From positions 76,552 through 140,551 of the forward strand of contig CBFIII010000002.1 in NCBI GenBank assembly GCA_965662645.1: 64,000 bases of DNA. The letters run 5' to 3'. The stretch is from UBA5342 sp965662645. GTDB taxonomy: Bacteria; Bacteroidota; Bacteroidia; Bacteroidales; UBA5342. Shown here piece by piece: positions 17,795 to 26,600 of the stretch. Numbering within the stretch: position 1 is the first letter of the stretch; every line of letters starts with the position of its first letter. The translations under genes and the position numbers were made by a program. The notes under the pieces were generated by a model that saw only the letters and a program-made list of their open reading frames with translations, did no database searches and was not told the DNA's origin.

Positions 17795-18493
17795 ATGAAA
17801 AATAATAAAACTTATTATGGTACTTTGGAGAAATCCGAGACCTTACGTCCCATCATTATTCCGGATGGGTTAGATGTTGTAGTTTACGAGTCGCTATCTC
17901 CATTTTGGGGTTATTATGATGATTATCCAGGTAAGCATAATGATCATGCTTATTATTATTTATTGTTGTCTGAGCGTTCATCATTTACTCAGGTACATCG
18001 TTGGTTGTTAGATGCTCAACGGGAATTGTCGTTTAAAGTGGATATGGATTTGGCTATGTTGACATTCGATTATCATCAGTATTATTCTATTCGTTTACGT
18101 TATGTAGATAATTTACAGCAGGTGGTTGAGATTCAGCAATTATTGCAAAGCTTTAAAGCTCCTTTTCTTGTTGGAAAGGCTAAAGAAGAGACCCATTGCC
18201 TCACTAAAGTTATCAAGTATTTTGAATTAGAAAAGATAGGTGAAGGTCTTTGGCTCGATCAGCGTGTTAAAAATCATGGTTATGTGCAGTTGCCAGTTGC
18301 TTTAGGAATGCAAGATTTTAAAGCATTTCTTAAACGGGTACGTAATAATTGGCAAGGTAATTCTTTTGATGCTGGATTGGGGGTACTGACCACTTCTAAG
18401 GAGGTTATTGATGTCGTACGCGTCTATTCCAAATCAATAAGAGATGAACATTATTTAGAAGAATTAAAGGCTGTTCTGTTAGCTAATCTTTAA
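17795..18493 (+). CDS. Unknown conserved-looking protein, 232 aa
   Basis: I do not recognise this protein. It has no signal peptide, membrane helix or known motif, and is probably cytoplasmic. It is rich in Tyr and His in the first third (FWGYYDDYPGKHNDHAYYYL), then has mixed helix and strand segments, with RYVDNLQQVVEIQQLLQSF as a clear helix. The N-terminal IIIPDGLDVVVYESLSP has a strand-turn-strand look. ATG 17795 is preferred over 17750, because the 15 extra residues are hydrophobic and Cys/Phe-rich with no likely function. It stands alone after the tkt terminator and is followed by REP-like copy 3. Codon use looks like that of its neighbours. Confidence 0.75.
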   Translation: MKNNKTYYGTLEKSETLRPIIIPDGLDVVVYESLSPFWGYYDDYPGKHNDHAYYYLLLSERSSFTQVHRWLLDAQRELSFKVDMDLAMLTFDYHQYYSIRLRYVDNLQQVVEIQQLLQSFKAPFLVGKAKEETHCLTKVIKYFELEKIGEGLWLDQRVKNHGYVQLPVALGMQDFKAFLKRVRNNWQGNSFDAGLGVLTTSKEVIDVVRVYSKSIRDEHYLEELKAVLLANL

Positions 18494-18537
18494 TCCTATA
18501 TTAAGGGTTTATGCCCTGTAGCTTGATGCAAATACTG

Positions 18538-18582
18538 TTTTCAATATACTACCTCGTCTGCTTGCAGCGGGGTAGTTTTTTG
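18538..18582. repeat. REP-like hairpin, copy 3 (second half only), possible terminator
   Basis: Only the second hairpin of the family is present: CTACCTCGTCTGC pairs imperfectly with GCAGCGGGGTAG, followed by six T. In this position it can serve as the terminator of the unknown gene at 17795-18493. Confidence 0.65.
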
Positions 18583-18612
18583 TAAATAGCATTTGGATGT
18601 TGTTTGGTGTCT

Positions 18613-18906
18613 TTATAAAAAGCGAAAGATCATTACAATGACGCCATAGAGGAGCGTGGCACTTACAACGCCACGTCCTAATAGCCAATTTTCTTTGTGC
18701 ATAGCATAGAGAAAAAGAAATAAGTTAGGGAAGGCTCCTATGGCTAGGAGTCCCGATAACTGATTGAAACGAAATAATTCTTTAAGGACTTGTATTACGC
18801 CTAATGTGCCTTGATAACGCAGACTTATGAATACAAACATAAATAAGGCTGGCAATATTAAAGAAGTTATAAGTCCTATAAGAAAATAGCGTTTTGTTGG
18901 TCTCAT
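18613..18906 (-). CDS. Small membrane protein after surE
   Basis: A 97-residue hydrophobic protein with about three membrane helices (about 7-29, 47-67 and 78-96). I see no motif that names it. Its ATG overlaps the surE stop codon by four bases (ATGA), so translation is coupled. Function is unknown; the coupling suggests it is a stable member of the hisS-surE transcript rather than a chance frame. Confidence 0.78.
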   Translation of the reverse strand: MRPTKRYFLIGLITSLILPALFMFVFISLRYQGTLGVIQVLKELFRFNQLSGLLAIGAFPNLFLFLYAMHKENWLLGRGVVSATLLYGVIVMIFRFL

Positions 18907-19685
18907 TTTCCTTCGCTTTCAAAGTCCCACTCGCTTATTTCATCTAACATATGATAACATGTGGTGTCAACAGTAGTTGGTACTAGTGAGGCGTAATCAT
19001 TGCGCAAAGCCCATTCGTCAGTATCTTCTGCTTTTGTTTCTAGTAGTTGGTAAGCTCCAGTTAGCCAATAGTAATTTTGTCCGTGCGGATCTTCTCGTTT
19101 GTCAAATTTCTCTTGCCACACACCATGGGCTTGTCGGCATACTTTGATACCTTTTAACTCTTTTATGTCAGGAACGTTGATGTTGATGCATGTCCATTTC
19201 GGTAAGCCATTTTTTATCACTAAAGGAATGATTTTTTTGATGACTTTAGCACAATTGGTGAAGTCGGCATCTGGTAGGAAACTATCTAAAGAGAATCCCA
19301 CAGAAGGAATACCTGCAAGACAACCTTCTTTTACTGCTCCCATTGTGCCCGAATAGTGTACGCTGACTGATGAGTTGGTGCCATGATTAATGCCTGAAAG
19401 GATTAAATCGGGTTTGATCTTGAGTTCCTGTATGGCTAATTTGACACAATCTACAGGTGTGCCACTACTGCGGTATATGGTGAGTCCCTCTTCTTCTTGT
19501 ATTTTGGTAAGGCGTAATAATTCTTTTACCGTAATGGCATGCGATTGTCCCGATTTGGAATTATTGGGTGCTACTACTACTATATTTCCAAATTTACGTG
19601 CCGTTTCTATTAACGTGGTAATCCCTTTTGATCGATAGCCGTCGTCGTTGGTTATCAGTATGGTTGGTGTCTTTTTCATAATCAT
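18903..19685 (-). CDS. surE: 5'/3'-nucleotidase SurE
   Basis: A metal-dependent phosphatase acting on nucleoside monophosphates, linked to stationary-phase survival in E. coli. The length is 260 residues. The N-terminal ILITNDDGYRSKGI holds the paired metal-binding Asp residues. VVVAPNNSKSGQSHAIT and the SGINHGTNSSVSVHYSGTMGAVKEG segment (in part: SGINHGTN, YSGTMGAVKEG) complete the active site. Met1 (19685) and Met3 (19679) are both possible starts. It lies 15 bases after hisS and overlaps the next gene, forming the operon hisS-surE-membrane protein. Confidence 0.95.
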   Translation of the reverse strand: MIMKKTPTILITNDDGYRSKGITTLIETARKFGNIVVVAPNNSKSGQSHAITVKELLRLTKIQEEEGLTIYRSSGTPVDCVKLAIQELKIKPDLILSGINHGTNSSVSVHYSGTMGAVKEGCLAGIPSVGFSLDSFLPDADFTNCAKVIKKIIPLVIKNGLPKWTCININVPDIKELKGIKVCRQAHGVWQEKFDKREDPHGQNYYWLTGAYQLLETKAEDTDEWALRNDYASLVPTTVDTTCYHMLDEISEWDFESEGK

Positions 19686-19700
19686 GAATATCTTCTAAGT

Positions 19701-21059
19701 TTATTCTAATATAGCCTTAATTGCTTCATCTAGGGTGACTTTTTTTTGTTCGCCACTTGCCATGTTTTTAAGCATTAAAGTGTTGCTTTCCATCTCCTCG
19801 TTCCCAATAATGATAACAAATGGTATATTTTTATTGTTGGCGTAATTAAACTGTTTTTTCATCTTAACGGTATCAGGGTACATCTCTGTATTTATTCCTG
19901 CTTGGCGCAATTTGCTAATTAATGGCAAGGCATAGCGCATTTCTTTTTCACCAAAATTAACAAATAAAGCTTGTGTTATGATATTGGCATCTTTAGGGAA
20001 AAGGTCGAGACCTTCCATGACATCAAAGATACGATCGGCTCCGAATGAAACGCCAACGCCAGAGAGGTCTTTCATTCCAAAGATGCCCGTTAGGTTATCG
20101 TAACGGCCTCCACCGCTGATAGATCCCATAGGGAAGTCATTGGCTTGTATCTCAAAAATAGCTCCAGTATAATAGTTAAGACCACGGGCTAGGGTAAGAT
20201 CTAACTTTATCATACTTTGTATTTGTACCTCGTCGATGAGAGAGAAGATGAATTCTACCTCTTCTACCCCTTTCATCCCAATTTCAGAATTGGCTAAGAT
20301 GGTTTTGAGTTGGGCTACCTTTTCTAAATTGTTTCCGCTTAGCGCTAATATAGGTTGTAATTTGTCTATGGCTTCTTGTGATAGTCCTTTGTCTAATAAT
20401 TCAATGTTGACATTTTCTAAGCCTATTTTGTCTAGTTTATCTATGGCCACCGTAATGTCGATCATACGTTCCGTTTCACCTATGACTTCGGCGATGCCTG
20501 CTAATATTTTACGGTTGTTGATCTTGATGGTGATGGCTACGTTTAATTTTTGAAAAACAGCATCAACAATTTGCATTAATTCTAATTCGTAAAGCAATGA
20601 ATTACTGCCTACTACATCTACATCGCATTGATAGAACTCACGGTAACGTCCCTTTTGTGGTCGGTCAGCTCGCCATACGGGTTGAATCTGATAGCGTTTG
20701 AAAGGAAATGAAATGGCGTGCTGATTTTGTACAACAAAACGGGCAAATGGCACTGTTAGGTCATATCGTAACCCTTTGTCGGTGGTGGCACGCTGAAAGT
20801 CTAATGCCGATTGTGGATTTGCGCTTTGTACCTTGTTAAAGACCTCTCCACTATTTTGTATCTTAAATAATAATTTGTCGCCTTCTTCCCCATATTTCCC
20901 CATTAGGGTATTGAGGTTTTCCATTGCTGGTGTTTCGATAGGGGCATAACCATATTTCTGAAATACTGATTTTATAGTATCGAAGATATAATTGCGTTTC
21001 ACCATGATGTCGGGGGTGAAGTCTCGTGTTCCTTTTGGAATAGATGGTTTCTGAGCCAT
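19701..21059 (-). CDS. hisS: Histidyl-tRNA synthetase
   Basis: A class II aminoacyl-tRNA synthetase of 452 residues, charging tRNA-His. Motif 1 lies near IETPAMENLNTL, motif 2 is the FKRYQIQPVWRADRPQKGRYREFYQCD region (FRYQ-type, shown by QKGRYREFYQCDVD), the His-specific motif is LARGLNYYTGAIFE, and motif 3 is GGGRYDNL...GVGVSFGADRI. The C-terminal anticodon-binding domain begins near residue 360. CAAAAATA at 21097-21104 reads TATTTTTG on the minus strand, a possible -7 box. It leads the surE operon. Confidence 0.96.
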   Translation of the reverse strand: MAQKPSIPKGTRDFTPDIMVKRNYIFDTIKSVFQKYGYAPIETPAMENLNTLMGKYGEEGDKLLFKIQNSGEVFNKVQSANPQSALDFQRATTDKGLRYDLTVPFARFVVQNQHAISFPFKRYQIQPVWRADRPQKGRYREFYQCDVDVVGSNSLLYELELMQIVDAVFQKLNVAITIKINNRKILAGIAEVIGETERMIDITVAIDKLDKIGLENVNIELLDKGLSQEAIDKLQPILALSGNNLEKVAQLKTILANSEIGMKGVEEVEFIFSLIDEVQIQSMIKLDLTLARGLNYYTGAIFEIQANDFPMGSISGGGRYDNLTGIFGMKDLSGVGVSFGADRIFDVMEGLDLFPKDANIITQALFVNFGEKEMRYALPLISKLRQAGINTEMYPDTVKMKKQFNYANNKNIPFVIIIGNEEMESNTLMLKNMASGEQKKVTLDEAIKAILE

Positions 21060-21140
21060 AATTATAGTTTAATCAAAATTAATTGGATATAGCGTGCAAA
21101 AATAATGAAATTTAGTCTCTCATTAGGGGTTAAAACGAAT

Positions 21141-21165
21141 AAAGGTCACCAAACTTGGTGACCTT
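21141..21165. terminator. Terminator-like hairpin in divergent hisS/crp region
   Basis: AAAGGTCACCAA and TTGGTGACCTTT arms of 12 bases are perfectly complementary, closed by a tiny loop, and five T follow on the plus strand. No gene ends here on either strand, since hisS and the Crp-like gene diverge. It may mark the end of a short RNA, or act as a leader element of hisS. The rest of the gap 21060-21454 holds only promoter-like boxes. Confidence 0.6.
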
Positions 21166-21382
21166 TTTCCATTTTCAAATAAAAACAAAACGCATTTATT
21201 AGTAATCTTCGGTATTTGTACTCGGACAAAAATAGGTTTTTTGGGCTTGTGTAGGTCTCTGTATCGGGTCTTATTTTGTTTTTATTATTCTTTTCTTAAC
21301 ATATGGTAAGATTAAGGTAGTCCTCAAAATTTGGGTTTTTTATGGTGTTAAAACTTGTTTTTTGAGGTATGTTGGTTTATGT

Positions 21383-21415
21383 TTTGTGATTAGCTCTTTT
21401 TTTTTCTTAGCTTTG
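21383..21415 (+). promoter_or_regulatory. Bacteroidota-type promoter of the Crp-like gene
   Basis: TTTG (21383-21386), a 21-base spacer and TAGCTTTG (21408-21415) agree with the TTTG / TAnnTTTG consensus. The start codon is 39 bases further on. Confidence 0.55.
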
Positions 21416-21454
21416 TATTTCTAGTGTATAGATTATGAAATAGAGGGAGGGGTT

Positions 21455-22120
21455 ATGAAAGAGATGTTGAAAAGTGAATGTGATCATTATTTTATAAAAT
21501 TTAAGGCTTTTGCTGAAGCTACAAGTGCTGTATCCGATGTTTCTTGGGATCTTATTTGTAAGAAATCTAAAGTCCTTAGCGTGGAAAAAGGAGAATATTT
21601 GTTGGCTCCAAATTCTGTAGAAGAAGTATTTCGTTTTTTAAATGAAGGCGTGGTAAAGTGTGAAGATACTTATGGCGGTAAAACTTTTGTGTATGATTTT
21701 AGAGTAGCTCCTATTGTCATTACAGAATCCGTTTCTTTGGTGCATAATACACCATCACGTATGGGGTTGATTGCTGTTACTCCTTGTGTGTTTATTGAAA
21801 TTCCAAAAGCCTTTTTTTTAGATCAGTTTAATAAATGTGCTGATGTGTTGATGTTCGGTTTTGTAGGTATTGTGAATTATCTTGGTATGATGTTTTACAA
21901 AAATGCGATGCTCCGTACAATGTCGGCAAAGGAACGGTATAAACAGTTTTTAATTGAATATCCATCGGTGGCTCGTTATGCTAAAATTGAAGATGTGGCG
22001 TCTTATATTAATGTGACGCCTCAGAGTCTGAGTAGAATTCGTAAACAAGTGGAATGGGGCGAAAAGGAAACGCATTTAAAAGTGTTATCCAATGAATTGG
22101 ATGTGGTAAATGATTGGTGA
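21455..22120 (+). CDS. Crp/Fnr-family transcription regulator
   Basis: A 221-residue DNA-binding protein. The N-terminal cyclic-nucleotide-like sensor fold covers about residues 20-130 (VEKGEYLLAPNSVEEVFRFLNEGVV), a long dimer helix follows, and the C-terminal winged helix has the recognition region VASYINVTPQSLSRIRKQ. There is no Cys cluster, so it is not an oxygen-sensing Fnr; the ligand is unknown. The PfkB kinase starts 3 bases after its stop codon, so the regulator is likely cotranscribed with a sugar kinase. Its promoter is recognisable at 21383-21415. Confidence 0.9.
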   Translation: MKEMLKSECDHYFIKFKAFAEATSAVSDVSWDLICKKSKVLSVEKGEYLLAPNSVEEVFRFLNEGVVKCEDTYGGKTFVYDFRVAPIVITESVSLVHNTPSRMGLIAVTPCVFIEIPKAFFLDQFNKCADVLMFGFVGIVNYLGMMFYKNAMLRTMSAKERYKQFLIEYPSVARYAKIEDVASYINVTPQSLSRIRKQVEWGEKETHLKVLSNELDVVNDW

Positions 22121-22123
22121 TAA

Positions 22124-23053
22124 ATGATAAGTATGATGAGAGAAAGAAAAGTTTATGGTATTGGTGAAACAATATGTGATATTATATTTGAGAAAGGACA
22201 ACCTCAAACTGCGAAGGCTGGTGGATCTTCTTTTAATGCCTTGGTTTCGCTAGGTAGGGCTGGAGTGGCAACTTCTTTTATTAGTAAATTAGGAGATGAC
22301 ATATTGGGCCGTATGATTCTTGATTTTATGCATCAAAATCATATTGCATCAGATAATGTTAATGTTTGGAAAGGGCATCAAACGGATGTTGCTTTAGCTT
22401 TTTTAGATGACCAATGTGATGCTCAGTATTCTTTTTATAAGTCTTATGATAAGCAATTTGTAGAGGCTAAAATCCCTTCTTTTCAAGCAGATGATATTTT
22501 ATTATTTGGTTCTTATTTTGCCTTAAGTCCGATGTTGAGACCATTGATAGAATCGGTATTAGAGGCGGCGCATAAAGCGGGGTGTATTATTTATTATGAT
22601 CCTAATTTTAGGTCTTCTCATCTTTCAGAACTTGATGTGGTAAGGCCTGTATTGTATAATAATTTTAAAATTGCAACAATAGTAAGGGGCTCTGATGAGG
22701 ATTTTTTAAATATCTTTGGGGAAAATAAAGATTTAACGTTGTTGAAGACAATGGCTTCTCCACTGATAATAACTAAGAATAGTGCAGGAGTTACGGTAGT
22801 AGATAGAGCCGGGAATTACGATTTTCCTGCTCAGCCTATTGTGCCTGTGAGTACAATAGGAGCTGGTGATAGTTTTAATGCTGGTTTTATATATGCCCTT
22901 CTAAAGTATGATATCCGATTGTCTGATATAGATAGTTTGACCCAGAAAGATTGGGAAATGTTAATTACGATAGCTGTTGATTTTTCTACGGCAGTTTGCC
23001 AAAGTTATGATAATTATATCCCAGAAGGTTTTTTAGATGATAAATCCTATTAA
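22124..23053 (+). CDS. PfkB-family sugar kinase
   Basis: A ribokinase-fold kinase of 309 residues, phosphorylating a sugar or related small molecule with ATP. It has the early KAGGSSFNALVSLGRAG and FISKLGDDILGRMI segments, and the C-terminal signature STIGAGDSFNAGFIYAL with the catalytic Asp in GAGDSF. It resembles fructokinase or ribokinase, but the substrate cannot be read from the sequence. Met5 (22136, MRERKVYGIG) is a possible alternative start. It begins 3 bases after the Crp-like gene and is followed, 134 bases on, by a nucleotidyltransferase. Confidence 0.9.
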   Translation: MISMMRERKVYGIGETICDIIFEKGQPQTAKAGGSSFNALVSLGRAGVATSFISKLGDDILGRMILDFMHQNHIASDNVNVWKGHQTDVALAFLDDQCDAQYSFYKSYDKQFVEAKIPSFQADDILLFGSYFALSPMLRPLIESVLEAAHKAGCIIYYDPNFRSSHLSELDVVRPVLYNNFKIATIVRGSDEDFLNIFGENKDLTLLKTMASPLIITKNSAGVTVVDRAGNYDFPAQPIVPVSTIGAGDSFNAGFIYALLKYDIRLSDIDSLTQKDWEMLITIAVDFSTAVCQSYDNYIPEGFLDDKSY

Positions 23054-23187
23054 ATTTATCTGTGAAGTGTTACGCGAACTCTTTATTTTTATTGTTCCCA
23101 ATTAAGCACACTTCTATTTTTTGTGGATGGCTTAATGGTTTATATCTGTTGATTAACGCACATATTAATATTAAAAAATATATAATT

Positions 23188-24087
23188 ATGAAACCAACAT
23201 TAGTGGTATTAGCTGCCGGTATGGGCAGTCGTTATGGCGGTCTTAAGCAGATTGATGCTTTTGGTCCTCAAGGTGAAGCTATCATTGAGTATTCAATTTT
23301 TGATGCTATTCGTGCAGGCTTTGGTAAGGTAGTTTTTATCATTCGTAAGACGATTGAAAAGGATTTTAAAACTTTTGTTGGTAGTAAATTCGAAGGTAAG
23401 ATAAAAGTAGAATATGCTTTTCAGGAAATTGAAAATATACCTGAAGGGTTTTCTGTTCCAGAAGGACGCGATAAACCTTGGGGTACGGCTCATGCCATGA
23501 TGATGGCTCGTGATTTTGTTAATGAGCCTTTTGCTATTATTAATGCTGATGATTTTTATGGTGCTGATGCTTATCAGGTCATGGCCGATTATCTTAAGGT
23601 GTTGTCGAATACTTCAACGGCATTTTCTCTTTTGGGGTATTATGTGAAGAATACGCTTTCCGAAAATGGTTCTGTTTCGCGCGGAGTGTGTAAAGTGGAT
23701 AAAGACAACTTTTTACAATCGATTACAGAAAGGACTAAGATTTTTCGTAAGGACGATGCTATTGTTTATGAGGAAGATGATGTGTTGACTCCTTTGGCTC
23801 CTGAAGTGCCTGTATCTATGAATTTTATGGGTTTTACGCCCGTTGTGTTTGATATGTTAGAAGAGAAATTTATTCAATTCTTAAAAGATAATATTAACAC
23901 GCCGAAATCAGAGTTTTATATCCCTTTAGCATTGAGTTTGTTTGTGGAAGAAAAGACCGCTTCTGTTGCTGTTTTAGAAACTTCGGCTAAATGGTTTGGT
24001 GTAACGTATCAGGAAGATAAAGTTTCTGCTCAAACGCAATTGACTACTTTGATAAGTAAGGGAGAATATCCTCATAGTCTGCGTTAA
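23188..24087 (+). CDS. Sugar-phosphate nucleotidyltransferase
   Basis: A GT-A-fold nucleotidyltransferase of 299 residues that should couple an NTP to a sugar-1-phosphate. The N-terminal loop VVLAAGMGSRYGGLKQID is the nucleotide-binding GxGxR signature, NADDFYGADAY carries the metal-binding Asp, and PWGTAHAMMMA is typical. A longer frame starts at 23062, but its 42 extra residues are hydrophobic and lack this family's usual beginning; ATG 23188 is preferred. Neighbours suggest a sugar-activation role with the PfkB kinase, which is inference. The sugar is unknown. Confidence 0.88.
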   Translation: MKPTLVVLAAGMGSRYGGLKQIDAFGPQGEAIIEYSIFDAIRAGFGKVVFIIRKTIEKDFKTFVGSKFEGKIKVEYAFQEIENIPEGFSVPEGRDKPWGTAHAMMMARDFVNEPFAIINADDFYGADAYQVMADYLKVLSNTSTAFSLLGYYVKNTLSENGSVSRGVCKVDKDNFLQSITERTKIFRKDDAIVYEEDDVLTPLAPEVPVSMNFMGFTPVVFDMLEEKFIQFLKDNINTPKSEFYIPLALSLFVEEKTASVAVLETSAKWFGVTYQEDKVSAQTQLTTLISKGEYPHSLR

Positions 24088-24224
24088 GCCTTTATTAAAT
24101 TGATGTATTTCTTTTTTTTGATTGTGTGTAATAACAAAGTTTGGGCTATATTTTGTATGAAACATACTGCCTATCTCTTTTAAAGTTGTTACATTTGTCT
24201 GGTTAACCCATTAACGTTATTATA

Positions 24225-24911
24225 ATGAAATCTTTTTTGACAACTCTTCTTTTCGCAGCATTAAGCATAAGTTTATTTGCTAATTCGCCTGTTAATTTTG
24301 GTTTAAATTTTAGAGTAAATATGCCACGTACTACTTATGAAAGTACCAATTGGGATAATTTCTTTGATGAAGTATCTGTTAATAGTTCGACTACGACTTA
24401 TACCGAAATTATGGATGAGCCTGAAGTGGGGTATGCTGGTGGTGTTTTTCTTCGTCTTAATGGTTTGGGAAAAGGTTTTATTCATTCTGAAGCTATGTTC
24501 TCGTTTAATTCTACAGGAATGTCAACGATAGATGTCGGTACTAACGAAAAGGTAACTTTTACGTCGGAATCGTCCTCTTTTAATGTGCCTGTATATTATG
24601 GGCGCAACTTAGTTAATTCCCCTATCTTTAAGGTGAGAGCTTTTACCGGACCTTCATTTGCATGGCATCTTAAATATAAAAGTTCTGCTAAGCGTGATGG
24701 TGTTGATATCTCAGAAGTAGATGGTGAGATGGATTTCGATAACTTTGATTGGTCATGGGCTGTTGGTGCTGGTGTTGAGGTTTTTATGCTTAGTCTGGAT
24801 GCCCGTTATTGTTTTAACCTTAAAGGGGTTGATGGTTCTACTGGAGTACAGAATAGTTTTAGTCAAAAAACTAATATGCTCGAGTTTACCTTAGGTTTTA
24901 AATTGTTTTAA
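24225..24911 (+). CDS. Small outer-membrane beta-barrel protein
   Basis: A 228-residue exported protein. A signal peptide covers about residues 1-20 (LLFAALSISLFANS). Alternating strands follow, such as FGLNFRVNMPRT, GVFLRLNGLGKGFIHSEAMF and WAVGAGVEVFMLSLDARYCF, with a closing strand ending in Phe (LEFTLGFKLF), the usual end of an outer-membrane barrel. It resembles small porin-type barrels of Bacteroidota. TACATTTG at 24190-24197 is a likely -7 box. The yggS gene starts 13 bases after it, so they may be cotranscribed. Confidence 0.8.
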   Translation: MKSFLTTLLFAALSISLFANSPVNFGLNFRVNMPRTTYESTNWDNFFDEVSVNSSTTTYTEIMDEPEVGYAGGVFLRLNGLGKGFIHSEAMFSFNSTGMSTIDVGTNEKVTFTSESSSFNVPVYYGRNLVNSPIFKVRAFTGPSFAWHLKYKSSAKRDGVDISEVDGEMDFDNFDWSWAVGAGVEVFMLSLDARYCFNLKGVDGSTGVQNSFSQKTNMLEFTLGFKLF

Positions 24912-24924
24912 TTAAAAATATATC

Positions 24925-25572
24925 ATGTCTGTTGCAGATAGTTTAAGGGCCATTAGGAAAGAGATTCCTCAAGGTGTAGAATTGGTCGCTGTCTCTAAAA
25001 CAAAACCCGAAGTTGATATTATGTCAGCTTATGATTTGGGTCAGCGTCATTTTGGAGAGAATAAAGTACAGGACTTAGGTGAGAAATATACCCATTTACC
25101 CAAAGATATTAAATGGCATTTTATTGGACATTTGCAGACAAATAAAGTAAAGTATATTGCTCCTTTTGTGCATTTGATTCATGCCGTTGATAGTGAAAAA
25201 CTCCTACAAACGCTTCAGAAAGAAGCTGTGAAGAATAAGAGAACTATCGCTTGTCTTCTGCAAGTGAAAGTAGCTCAAGAGGAGACTAAGTTTGGTTTAT
25301 CTTTTGAAGCAGCACAAGGTCTTTTGGATAAAAAAGACCTCTATCCTAATGTTAATATTGCTGGATTAATGGCTATGGCTAGTAATACTGCAGATGCAGA
25401 ACAAGTCATTAATGAGTTTAAACAAGTCAAAACTTTCTTTGATAAGATGAATCCTAATGATGATGCTATTCTTTCTATGGGGATGTCCAACGATTGGCCT
25501 TTAGCAGTAGAAGCTGGTAGCAATATGATTAGGGTCGGAAGTCTTATTTTTGGAACACGAAATTATAAATAA
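24925..25572 (+). CDS. yggS: YggS/PROSC-family PLP-binding protein
   Basis: A 215-residue pyridoxal-5'-phosphate carrier or homeostasis protein with a TIM-barrel of the alanine-racemase type. The PLP lysine is in LVAVSKTKP (about residue 26). HFGENKVQDL, WHFIGHLQTNKVKYI and the late phosphate-binding MGMSNDWPLAVEAGSNMIRVG are characteristic. Known members have no proven enzymatic activity. A DHOD-like enzyme begins 9 bases downstream, so the two are cotranscribed. Confidence 0.95.
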   Translation: MSVADSLRAIRKEIPQGVELVAVSKTKPEVDIMSAYDLGQRHFGENKVQDLGEKYTHLPKDIKWHFIGHLQTNKVKYIAPFVHLIHAVDSEKLLQTLQKEAVKNKRTIACLLQVKVAQEETKFGLSFEAAQGLLDKKDLYPNVNIAGLMAMASNTADAEQVINEFKQVKTFFDKMNPNDDAILSMGMSNDWPLAVEAGSNMIRVGSLIFGTRNYK

Positions 25573-25581
25573 TATAGCTAT

Positions 25582-26562
25582 ATGACACCAAATTTATCAA
25601 CGTCATTTCTGGGATTAAAACTTAAAAGCCCTATTGTGGCTGCTAGTTCGGGAATGACCAAAACAGTGGCCGCAGTAAAATCATTAGAAGCAGCTGGCGT
25701 GGGTGCTGTTATCTTAAAGTCTATCTTTGAAGAGCAGATATCTGCCGAGGCTGGCGAATTGATGAAGGATTCTTATTATCCCGAAGCTGCGGATTATATC
25801 AATCACTATTCTTCATCAAATTCTATTGAGACTTACAAAACATTGATTCGTGAAGCTAAGGAACAAACGTCTATCCCTATTATTGCGAGTATCAATTGCT
25901 ATACTAATGGCGATTGGGTGAAATTTGTGAAAGAGATTGCGAACGCTGGTGCTGATGCTATAGAGTTGAATATCTTCTCTATAAATACCAATAAACACCA
26001 AGATGCTGAAAGTTACGAAGAAAATTATTATTCTATTGTACGTCAAGCAAGTACTGTTACTAAATTACCTTTATTGGTAAAGATAAGTCCGTATTTTACG
26101 AATATTCTTGATGTGGTTGATCGTCTTCGCTCGGCTGGTGCTTCAGGTGTTACTTTGTTTAACCGCTTTTATCAAGCTGATATAGATTTAGATACTTTGT
26201 CGGTAGTTGGTGGTAATAAATTAACAACAAAAGATATGATGCATAATACTTTGCGTTGGGTTGCTTTATGCTCTGGTGGTGTTAAGGATATTGATTTTGC
26301 AGCTTCTACTGGTATTCATGATGCCGATACGGCAATAAAAATGATTTTAGCGGGAGCTTCTACCGTGCAGGTTTGTTCGGCCTTGTACCTTGATGGTCCT
26401 AAAATTATTACAGAGTTTAATAAAGGAATTTCAACATTTATGACGGAAAAAAACTTTAAAGTTGTTGACGATTTTAGAGGTCGTCTTGCTCATAAAGGTG
26501 ATGTTAATACTAATCTGTACGAACGCTCACAATTTATGAAGTATTTTGCTTCTGAAGACTAA
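25582..26562 (+). CDS. Dihydroorotate dehydrogenase-like flavoprotein
   Basis: A 326-residue FMN TIM-barrel related to class 1 dihydroorotate dehydrogenases. STSFLGLKLKSPIVAASSGMTK at the start (e.g. KSPIVAASSGMTK) and the phosphate-binding AGASTVQVCSALYLDGP at the end fit. In true class 1 enzymes a segment like NVSCPN holds the catalytic Cys; here the corresponding stretch reads ELNIFSIN, with Ser at the aligned place and no Pro-Asn. No pyrimidine genes are nearby. It may act on another substrate, so the name should not be taken as pyrD. A terminator follows at 26601. Confidence 0.85.
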   Translation: MTPNLSTSFLGLKLKSPIVAASSGMTKTVAAVKSLEAAGVGAVILKSIFEEQISAEAGELMKDSYYPEAADYINHYSSSNSIETYKTLIREAKEQTSIPIIASINCYTNGDWVKFVKEIANAGADAIELNIFSINTNKHQDAESYEENYYSIVRQASTVTKLPLLVKISPYFTNILDVVDRLRSAGASGVTLFNRFYQADIDLDTLSVVGGNKLTTKDMMHNTLRWVALCSGGVKDIDFAASTGIHDADTAIKMILAGASTVQVCSALYLDGPKIITEFNKGISTFMTEKNFKVVDDFRGRLAHKGDVNTNLYERSQFMKYFASED

Positions 26563-26600
26563 GAATTTATAATCCCCAATAAGAAGGGGGATATTAATAA

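Noticed and set aside
21060..21454. T-box or riboswitch ahead of hisS
   Set aside because: Only a simple hairpin is seen; there is no specifier loop or conserved T-box sequence, and T-boxes are not typical of this phylum.
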